A DNA stretch of 5,416 nucleotides from Candidatus Yanofskybacteria bacterium RIFCSPHIGHO2_01_FULL_39_8b (GTDB taxonomy: Bacteria; Patescibacteriota; Minisyncoccia; 2-02-FULL-40-12; GWA2-44-9). Location of the stretch: NCBI GenBank assembly GCA_001794015.1, contig MGIZ01000035.1:1-5416 (forward strand), read 5' to 3'. The notes under the pieces are model-generated. The model saw nothing but the letters and a program-made list of their open reading frames with translations. It was not told the origin of the DNA and did no database searches. Below, piece by piece: positions 1-5,063 of this stretch. How positions within the stretch are numbered: the first letter of the stretch is position 1; each line of letters opens with the position of its first letter. Made by a program: the position numbers and the translations under genes.

Positions 1-63
1 TCCATATTTTATCAAGAATCTATCAGAAGAATTGCATTAGGAAGTTGAACTGAAGGCCCGAAC

Positions 64-92
64 TTGACAAAATAGAAAAATTTTTGTATTGT
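64..92 (+). promoter_or_regulatory. Sigma70-type promoter of the Clp ATPase gene
   Basis: A perfect -35 hexamer TTGACA (64-69) is followed after exactly 17 bases by TATTGT (87-92), a 4/6 match to the -10 consensus. Transcription would start near 98-99, giving a leader of about 41 bases with a ribosome binding site. The spacer is A/T rich (AAAAATTTTT at 76-85). I see no CIRCE (HrcA) inverted repeat and no CtsR-type heptad repeat, so the sequence does not show the usual heat-shock control of clp genes. Positions 1-63 upstream hold only short open frames with no recognisable product; they may contain the tail of a previous gene, but the frame cannot be decided. Confidence 0.72.
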
Positions 93-125
93 CTAATTAA
101 TTTCTGTAGCTTAACAATAAAAACA

Positions 126-132
126 AAAGGAG
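126..132 (+). promoter_or_regulatory. Strong ribosome binding site of the Clp ATPase
   Basis: The purine run AAAGGAG ends 7 bases before the ATG at 140. This is close to ideal spacing for the 16S rRNA anti-Shine-Dalgarno sequence, and it fixes the start codon. It stands out because the two downstream complete genes have no comparable site. Confidence 0.8.
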
Positions 133-139
133 AGCTCTT

Positions 140-2425
140 ATGGATCTCGAGATTTCCCCATCTAAGATTGGAGCAACAGCTCAAAGAATTATCGATCAGG
201 CCGTAGAAGAAGCTGAACGCAGGAAACATACACTGCTTGAAAACGAGCATCTGCTAATTGCCCTTATCCAGCTTGAGTGGGATTTATTTGCTCAACTAAT
301 GCGGGACTTTGGGTTAAATCCCCAGACTGTTTTAAAAGCGATCGAAGAACATCTCTGTGGATTGCCGTCATTTCTTGGGTCTGAATTTAATATTTCGGCG
401 TCGTTAAAACTTGTTCTGCAATTAGCTCTTCACCGCGCAAACAGGGCCGGACGGCCAACAATTGAAACATACGATCTGTTTTCCAGCCTGCTTAACGAAA
501 ATCATTGCGCATTGGCATTGATTATCCGCAATCATGGCATTGAGCCGGGAAAACTCATTTCAGGGCTTGATAAGATAATAAAAAATCGGGAATTGCTTGA
601 AGAACAACTAAGGAGACGTTTTGAACTTCCTCCGTTTTTAAAACATTTTGCCACGAATCTGAACTTTTTGGCGCGACAGAATAAAATACATCCGGTGTAC
701 GGCCGGGATTCGGAAATTCGTCAAATATTGGAAATTCTTTGCCATAGGGAACGGACAAATTCTGTTATGCTGATCGGCGAATCTGGCGTCGGCAAAACGG
801 CCATCGTTGAGGGTTTGGCCAGGAAAATAGAATACGAACCCGAGACTATACCGGCCCGTCTCAGAAATTGTATGATCGTTAATCTGCAAATGGGCACATT
901 GGTGGCCGGAACAATGCTCCGGGGAATGTTTGAAGATCGCATCACAAACGTAATTCGGGAGATTAAAGAACGGCCGAACTTAATTTTATTTGTTGATGAA
1001 GCCCATACAATAATCGGCGCAGGATCGGCTTTAGGCGCGCCTATGGATGCGGGAAATATTTTAAAGTCTGCATTATCCCGCGGTGAAGTTAGGATGATCG
1101 CGGCAACTACTTTTAGCGAATGGGGAGAACACATTCAAGAAGATGAGGCTCTGGCTCGCCGCTTCCGGACGGTTATGATACCGGAACCGACTATTCAAGA
1201 AACCAGGCATATTTTATACTCCTTAAGACCGCATCTTGAAAACAACTATTCGGTCAAAATTTCCGATGAAGCTCTTGAGACTGCTCTTGAGCTGTCGCCA
1301 AGATATATGCGCCATCTCCATTTACCGGATAAGACTATTAGCTGGCTGGACACAGCTTCGGTTCGTGCAGAAATTGGCCAAAAGTTGGAGATAAATAGCG
1401 AAGATGTTATTTCGGTTATTGCCGATAATACCCGCATTCCCCAGGATATGATTAAAAGAAGCGTGGAAGATCGATTTAAAGATCTTGGAATAATTTTGCA
1501 TAAACGTGTTATTGGCCAAAATAATGCCATTGACGCTATCGTGCGCCGCTTAATATTAAATAAGGGATTGTTGAAGGAAAATTTCGATAAGCCCGACGGC
1601 GTACTGTTGTTTCTCGGACCGACTGGCGTCGGTAAAACAGAGTTAGCCAAAGCCATCGCCGAATTTCTGTTCGGTGACGACAAAAAAATGATCAGGCTGG
1701 ATATGTCCGAATACCAAAACGAAATATTTGGTATAGGAAAATTGATCGGCATGCCCCGGGGAATCGCCGGCAGTGAACGGGGTGGCACGCTAACCAACCA
1801 GCTTAGAGACAATCCCTATTCCGTTATTTTACTGGATGAAGTTGAAAAAGCCAGTAAAGACACGCTAAATCTTTTCCTCCAGGCATTTGACGAGGGCTGG
1901 ATTACCGATGGTCGGGGAAAACGGGTTTACCTAAGTGAAGCCATAATTATCATGACCTCAAATCTTGGTTCTCGACATTTCAGAAGATTGACCAGTCCTT
2001 TGGGTTTTGCCTCTCAAAATAACATCGGTATAAATTTGATTATGAAAGAGATAAAAAAAGAAATAAAAACAGAGATGGAAAGGACGTTCTCCCCGGAGTT
2101 CATAAATCGAATTGATGAAGTCGTTGTCTTTTCTCCTCTTGTCAAAGAGGAGGTTCGCCGAATAGCGGAAAAATACATTGAAAGCATTGGGTCGGCTCTT
2201 CTGAAAGAGAGGAAATATCTGGAAGTCGATGACGACGTTTTTGATAAACTTGCGACTGAAGGCCACAGCCTAGCCTTCGGAGCCAGGTTTTTAAAAAGAC
2301 TTATAGACGAACAGATAAAAATTCCCATCAGCGCCAGACTGCAGTCATCAAACAGCTTTCATGTCGTTCTTCAAAGCGGTAAAATTGAAGTTGAGACAAA
2401 GGAATTAGAACTGCAAACTACTTAA
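140..2425 (+). CDS. Clp/Hsp100 AAA+ ATPase, ClpC/ClpA-type (ATP-dependent Clp protease ATP-binding subunit)
   Basis: This is a 761-residue cytoplasmic two-ring AAA+ unfoldase, a family that feeds substrates to ClpP or remodels aggregates. Domains in order: a double Clp N repeat (about 10-72 and 82-148, with EHLLIAL at 36-42); ring 1 with Walker A GESGVGKT (213-220), Walker B with D286/E287, sensor AATT (321-324) and arginine fingers R340/R341; ring 2 with Walker A GPTGVGKT (493-500), Walker B with D566/E567, sensor N608, arginine finger R657 and sensor-2 GAR (714-716). There is no coiled-coil middle domain: ring 1's lid runs straight into ring 2, as in ClpA (about 758 residues). The tripeptide LGF (621-623) lies where ClpC and ClpA carry their ClpP-docking VGF/IGL loop; ClpB lacks such a loop. 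Oddity: the pore-loop KYRG of ring 1 is MLRG (259-262) and GYVG of ring 2 is GIAG (541-544), so both pore tyrosines are gone. The gene is monocistronic by context, with its own promoter and terminator. Family assignment is certain; ClpC versus ClpA naming is not, so no symbol is given. Confidence 0.93.
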   Translation: MDLEISPSKIGATAQRIIDQAVEEAERRKHTLLENEHLLIALIQLEWDLFAQLMRDFGLNPQTVLKAIEEHLCGLPSFLGSEFNISASLKLVLQLALHRANRAGRPTIETYDLFSSLLNENHCALALIIRNHGIEPGKLISGLDKIIKNRELLEEQLRRRFELPPFLKHFATNLNFLARQNKIHPVYGRDSEIRQILEILCHRERTNSVMLIGESGVGKTAIVEGLARKIEYEPETIPARLRNCMIVNLQMGTLVAGTMLRGMFEDRITNVIREIKERPNLILFVDEAHTIIGAGSALGAPMDAGNILKSALSRGEVRMIAATTFSEWGEHIQEDEALARRFRTVMIPEPTIQETRHILYSLRPHLENNYSVKISDEALETALELSPRYMRHLHLPDKTISWLDTASVRAEIGQKLEINSEDVISVIADNTRIPQDMIKRSVEDRFKDLGIILHKRVIGQNNAIDAIVRRLILNKGLLKENFDKPDGVLLFLGPTGVGKTELAKAIAEFLFGDDKKMIRLDMSEYQNEIFGIGKLIGMPRGIAGSERGGTLTNQLRDNPYSVILLDEVEKASKDTLNLFLQAFDEGWITDGRGKRVYLSEAIIIMTSNLGSRHFRRLTSPLGFASQNNIGINLIMKEIKKEIKTEMERTFSPEFINRIDEVVVFSPLVKEEVRRIAEKYIESIGSALLKERKYLEVDDDVFDKLATEGHSLAFGARFLKRLIDEQIKIPISARLQSSNSFHVVLQSGKIEVETKELELQTT

Positions 2426-2433
2426 ATACTTGC

Positions 2434-2459
2434 AAACCTCCCCTAAGCGGGAGGTTTTT
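2434..2459 (+). terminator. Intrinsic terminator after the Clp ATPase gene
   Basis: A 9-bp perfect stem pairs AAACCTCCC (2434-2442) with GGGAGGTTT (2449-2457) around a 6-base loop. The 3' arm runs into a T tract (2455-2459). It begins 9 bases after the TAA stop and separates the Clp gene from infB. Confidence 0.88.
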
Positions 2460-2474
2460 AAAATTGTAAAATTG
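2459..2474. repeat. 8-bp tandem direct repeat in the infB promoter region
   Basis: TAAAATTG occurs twice in perfect tandem (2459-2466 and 2467-2474). Each copy supplies the TTG of a possible -35 element, so the repeat creates two candidates 8 bases apart. It may be a simple slippage duplication in A/T-rich DNA. Confidence 0.6.
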
Positions 2475-2501
2475 ACTTAAAAATGCTAGTATTTTTATGC
2501 T
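2464..2501 (+). promoter_or_regulatory. infB promoter region with two overlapping candidates
   Basis: Candidate A is TTGTAA (2464-2469), a 17-base spacer, then TAGTAT (2487-2492) preceded by the extended -10 element TGC (2484-2486). Candidate B is TTGACT (2472-2477), an 18-base spacer, then TATGCT (2496-2501). Each -10 matches the consensus at 4/6. Starts would fall near 2499 (A) or 2508 (B), only about 15 or 6 bases before the infB ATG. The region lies directly after the Clp terminator, so a promoter is expected here; which candidate is used cannot be told from sequence. Confidence 0.55.
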
Positions 2502-2513
2502 CCGTATCATCTT

Positions 2514-4064
2514 ATGAGCCACAATGATTTAAAACAAAATGAAAACAAAATACGGCCACCGATAGTGGTCGTTTTGGGACATGTTGATCACGGCAAAACC
2601 AGCCTCCTTGACACTATTCGCAAAACAAAAGTTGCCACAAAGGAATCGGGTAACATTACCCAACATATTGGCGCTTACCAGGTTGAACTAACAACTAATG
2701 ACCAACGGCTAACGACTAAAAAGGTTACCCTTATTGACACTCCGGGCCATGAGGCTTTTAGCGCGATAAGATCGCGAGGGGTTCATGTTGCCGACATTGC
2801 TATTCTTGTTGTGGCTGCCGATGAGGGCGTGAAGCCCCAAACCAAGGAAGCAATTGGTATAATTAAGGAAGAAAAAATTCCCGTCATTGTTGCGATCAAT
2901 AAAATAGACAAAGAAGGGTCAAATCCACAGAAAATCAAGCAAGAGCTTGCGGCCGAAGATATTCTTGTTGAAGATTGGGGCGGTAAAGTTCCAGTAGTGG
3001 AAATTTCCGCGAAACAAAATAAAAATATAGACGAACTTCTCGAAATGATTCTTCTAGTCGCCGAACTGGAAGATCTTAAAGAAGATACCTCATCGCCTGC
3101 CGAAGGTGTAATTATTGAATCCCACCTTGACAAAAAAAGGGGTTATGTAGCTACGGCTCTTATTACCAAGGGAAAGCTAAAAATTAATGACTGGATAGTT
3201 ACCGGAACAATAGTCGGCAAAGTTAAATCTATGGAAGACTTTTTGGGAAAAGCCATAACCGAAGGAATTCCATCTCAGCCGGTTCTTATTCTTGGCTGGT
3301 CTTCAATCCCATCAATCGGTAAGGAATTCCACTCCTGCCCGTCAAAAGAAGCGGCTGAAACATTGGCCTCGACTGACACAGACCCCACTCCCCTGTTTAA
3401 GTTTTTTAAGGGCAGAGAGTCGGCCGAAGATAAAAGAAAGATTTTAAAAATAATTTTTAAATCGGATGTTTCCAGTTCGCTGGAAGCCATTGAATCAATC
3501 TTGAAAGCGGTAAAATCAGAAGAGGCAGTTTGTCAGATTGTTGGTTATGATATCGGTAATATTTCCGAGAGCGACATTAAAATGGCCATTAGCAGCGGAT
3601 CTCAAGTTATCGGTTTTAGGGTGATCGCGGATGATTTGGCTAAAAAAATCTCTGAAAAGGAAGGCATTAAAATTGCGGTATTTGACATCATTTACGAACT
3701 TGTTGAATATATCCGAAAAGAAATGACCGATCTTCTTGAACTGGAGATTAGAAGAGTTCCCATGGGCAAGGTTAAAATTCTGGCCGTATTTAAAATAGAA
3801 GGCAAACACCAAATTATCGGAGGCAGGGTGGTCTCGGGTAAAATAACAAGGGGGGCTTTAGCCGAAGTAATGAGGAATAACAATAGGTTACTCGACGGCA
3901 AAATCTCCCAGCTCCAGCACAACAAACAAGATGCCAACGAAGTAAAGGAGGGTACTGAATGCGGTATGAAATTTGAAATGATTCCCGGCCAGCCGGCTTG
4001 GGATATTAAGGAAGGAGATGTTTTGGAGGTTTATGAAGAAGAAAAAATAGCAAGAAGTTTATAA
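2514..4064 (+). CDS. infB: Translation initiation factor IF-2 (short form)
   Basis: IF-2 is the GTPase that brings initiator fMet-tRNA to the 30S subunit and promotes 50S joining. The 516-residue protein begins almost at once with the G domain: G1 GHVDHGKT (22-29), switch I ITQHIGAY (48-55), G3 DTPGHE (75-80), G4 NKID (129-132), G5 SAK (165-167). Domain II follows (about 195-290), then the C1 domain (about 300-400) and the fMet-tRNA-binding C2 domain (about 408-516, with GTECGM at 480-485). The long N-terminal region of E. coli IF-2 (890 residues) is absent, as is usual in reduced lineages. Oddities are N47 where GGITQHIG is nearly invariant, a short Thr-rich insertion at about 59-70 encoded by a DNA repeat, and extra residues near 489-497 in C2. 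The start is ATG 2514: an in-frame TAG at 2487 rules out much extension, and no Shine-Dalgarno site precedes it. The tRNA-Cys gene follows after 9 bases without a terminator, so read-through into it is likely. Confidence 0.97.
   Translation: MSHNDLKQNENKIRPPIVVVLGHVDHGKTSLLDTIRKTKVATKESGNITQHIGAYQVELTTNDQRLTTKKVTLIDTPGHEAFSAIRSRGVHVADIAILVVAADEGVKPQTKEAIGIIKEEKIPVIVAINKIDKEGSNPQKIKQELAAEDILVEDWGGKVPVVEISAKQNKNIDELLEMILLVAELEDLKEDTSSPAEGVIIESHLDKKRGYVATALITKGKLKINDWIVTGTIVGKVKSMEDFLGKAITEGIPSQPVLILGWSSIPSIGKEFHSCPSKEAAETLASTDTDPTPLFKFFKGRESAEDKRKILKIIFKSDVSSSLEAIESILKAVKSEEAVCQIVGYDIGNISESDIKMAISSGSQVIGFRVIADDLAKKISEKEGIKIAVFDIIYELVEYIRKEMTDLLELEIRRVPMGKVKILAVFKIEGKHQIIGGRVVSGKITRGALAEVMRNNNRLLDGKISQLQHNKQDANEVKEGTECGMKFEMIPGQPAWDIKEGDVLEVYEEEKIARSL
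2688..2719. repeat. infB: Degenerate 21-base repeat inside infB
   Basis: CTAACAACTAA (2688-2698) recurs as CTAACGACTAA (2709-2719), 10 of 11 bases identical and 21 bases (7 codons) apart, with the related TGACCAACGG between them. In the protein it gives LTT twice (59-61 and 66-68). It falls between switch I and the G3 motif, where E. coli IF-2 has a shorter turn, so it looks like an in-frame insertion in a surface hairpin. Confidence 0.55.
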
Positions 4065-4073
4065 ATTAAAAGC

Positions 4074-4146
4074 GGCGCAATGGCGAAGTAGCAAACGCAT
4101 CGGTCTGCAAAACCGACATTCGCGGGTGCAAGTCCCGCTTGCGCCT
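4074..4146 (+). tRNA. tRNA-Cys (anticodon GCA)
   Basis: The 73-base gene folds as a full cloverleaf. The 7-bp acceptor stem pairs GGCGCAA (4074-4080) with TTGCGCC (4139-4145), leaving discriminator T73 (4146), a CysRS identity base. The D stem is GCG/CGC (4083-4085, 4096-4098). The anticodon stem TCGGT/ACCGA (4100-4104, 4112-4116) holds the 7-base loop CTGCAAA with anticodon GCA at 4107-4109. The variable loop has 5 bases (4117-4121). The T stem is GCGGG/CCCGC (4122-4126, 4134-4138). CCA is not encoded and must be added after transcription. G15 and C48 can form an ordinary Levitt pair. Oddity: the T loop is TGCAAGT, with G at position 55 instead of T, and the D loop is best aligned with A at 18 and G at 19. 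It lies 9 bases after infB and is probably cotranscribed with it. Confidence 0.96.
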
Positions 4147-4168
4147 CAAAATGATAAATAATTATAAC
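4139..4168 (+). promoter_or_regulatory. Possible weak promoter for the sugar-nucleotide operon
   Basis: TTGCGC (4139-4144), inside the tRNA 3' end, is followed after 18 bases by TATAAC (4163-4168), a 5/6 match to the -10 consensus. Transcription would start near 4175. The -35 match is poor and the region is A/T rich, so chance occurrence is quite possible; the operon may instead be read from the infB promoter, since no terminator is visible after the tRNA. Confidence 0.25.
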
Positions 4169-4190
4169 CGATCATGGTGGGAACCGCTTC

Positions 4191-5063
4191 TTGCCAAATC
4201 AAATGCCTGGAAATGGTAAAAAAATATACATTCTCGGAGCAACCGGTTTTTTAGGCGCTAGCGCCACGGATTATTTTAGGGCGAAAGGCTACCAATTATT
4301 AACGGATAGAATTGACGTTACCGATCGGATAGGCCTGGAAAAACAATTTCAAAAGACTAAACCCGATACGGTTATTAACCTTGTGGGAGCCAAGGCTAGT
4401 CCCAATATTGATTGGTGCGAAGACCATAAAGAAGAAACGGTGGCGATTAATGTCGGCGGAGCAATAAATGTCATGCTGGCCGCTTTTAAAGTAGGCGCCT
4501 ACCCAATCCAGATATCATCGGGATGCATTTATTCGGGCGGATCAGAATATGCTTTCACCGAAGAGGATGAGCCTAATTTTTATGGCAGTTTTTATTCTCG
4601 AATGAGAATAGTTCTCCAGAAAACGCTTGCCGAATTGCCGGTATTATATGCCAGAATAAGAATGCCGATATCTTCAACGCCTTATCCCAAAAATATAATT
4701 ACTAAAATAGCCGCATATCCTAAGGTTATTTCCGCTCCTAATTCCGTCACTCTGATTGATGATTTGTGGCCGGCCCTTGAGAAGTTATTTAAACTTAAAA
4801 TAACCGGTATTCTTAATTTAACGAACGAGGGCTATGTTGATCATAGACAGATTCTTCGGGCTTATAAAAAAATTGTTAATCCGAGCCACCATTATGAACT
4901 AATCGCTCTTGAAAAGCTTGACGGTCCAAACGGAATTACAAAGGCCAAGAGAAGCAATTGCGTTCTATCGGTAGAAAAAGCAAAGAATTTAGGAATTAAT
5001 ATGCTAACACTAACCGATGATAGAATTGAGGAAATAATGAAAAAATATAAAACAAGCCAATGA
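4191..5063 (+). CDS. NRS/ER-type 4-keto-6-deoxyglucose 3,5-epimerase/4-reductase (RmlD-like SDR)
   Basis: This 290-residue cytoplasmic protein belongs to the extended short-chain dehydrogenase family, with the Rossmann motif GATGFLG (16-22). From memory it resembles plant NRS/ER (UER1) and mimivirus L780, which turn NDP-4-keto-6-deoxyglucose into NDP-L-rhamnose, more than ordinary RmlD. Shared landmarks are PNIDWCEDHK (71-80), SGCIY (110-114), PNFYGSFYS (128-136), RMPISS (157-162), IITK (169-172) and PNSVTLIDD (183-191). By comparison with Arabidopsis UER1 as I recall it, the proposed epimerase residues Cys and Lys are kept (C112, K172). The reductase triad Thr/Tyr/Lys reads S110, Y135, R139, so the YxxxK lysine is arginine. 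The listed start is TTG 4191, with only a weak GGTGGG (4176-4181) upstream; ATG 4203 (286 residues) is an equally reasonable start, and TAA at 4155 bars longer forms. It overlaps rmlA by ATGA, so the two are translationally coupled. Superfamily is certain, subfamily likely, substrate (dTDP or UDP) and true activity inferred. Confidence 0.83.
   Translation: MPNQMPGNGKKIYILGATGFLGASATDYFRAKGYQLLTDRIDVTDRIGLEKQFQKTKPDTVINLVGAKASPNIDWCEDHKEETVAINVGGAINVMLAAFKVGAYPIQISSGCIYSGGSEYAFTEEDEPNFYGSFYSRMRIVLQKTLAELPVLYARIRMPISSTPYPKNIITKIAAYPKVISAPNSVTLIDDLWPALEKLFKLKITGILNLTNEGYVDHRQILRAYKKIVNPSHHYELIALEKLDGPNGITKAKRSNCVLSVEKAKNLGINMLTLTDDRIEEIMKKYKTSQ

Noticed and set aside
1..53. Possible C-terminal tail of an upstream gene
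   Set aside because: All three forward frames are open for 12-17 codons before a stop (38-40, 46-48, 51-53) and none gives a recognisable tail, so the frame cannot be chosen.
66..93. Imperfect inverted repeat GACAA ... TTGTC around AAAAATTTTT in the Clp promoter, considered as an operator
   Set aside because: The arms are offset by 2 bases about the centre and the inner bases do not match, so it is not a convincing dyad; A/T-rich DNA gives such patterns by chance. No CIRCE or CtsR site was seen either.
1246..1812. A 188-codon open frame on the minus strand inside the Clp gene
   Set aside because: It lies opposite conserved ATPase motifs on the + strand, has no ribosome binding site or recognisable domain, and is a shadow of the coding frame. 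The other minus-strand frames (for example 721-1134, 2783-3133, 3516-3812) are rejected for the same reason.
140..2425. Identity as the disaggregase ClpB
   Set aside because: The long coiled-coil middle domain of ClpB is absent, the protein is about 100 residues shorter, and it has an LGF at the ClpP-docking position that ClpB lacks.
4174..4254. ATG at 4174 as an alternative start for the gene after the tRNA
   Set aside because: It is out of frame with the epimerase/reductase and its own frame closes within about 26 codons with no recognisable product.
4191..5063. Plain RmlD (dTDP-4-dehydrorhamnose reductase) assignment
   Set aside because: The PNIDWCEDHK, GSFYS, RMPISS, IITK and PNSVTLIDD landmarks match the NRS/ER type better than RmlD, although both belong to the same superfamily.
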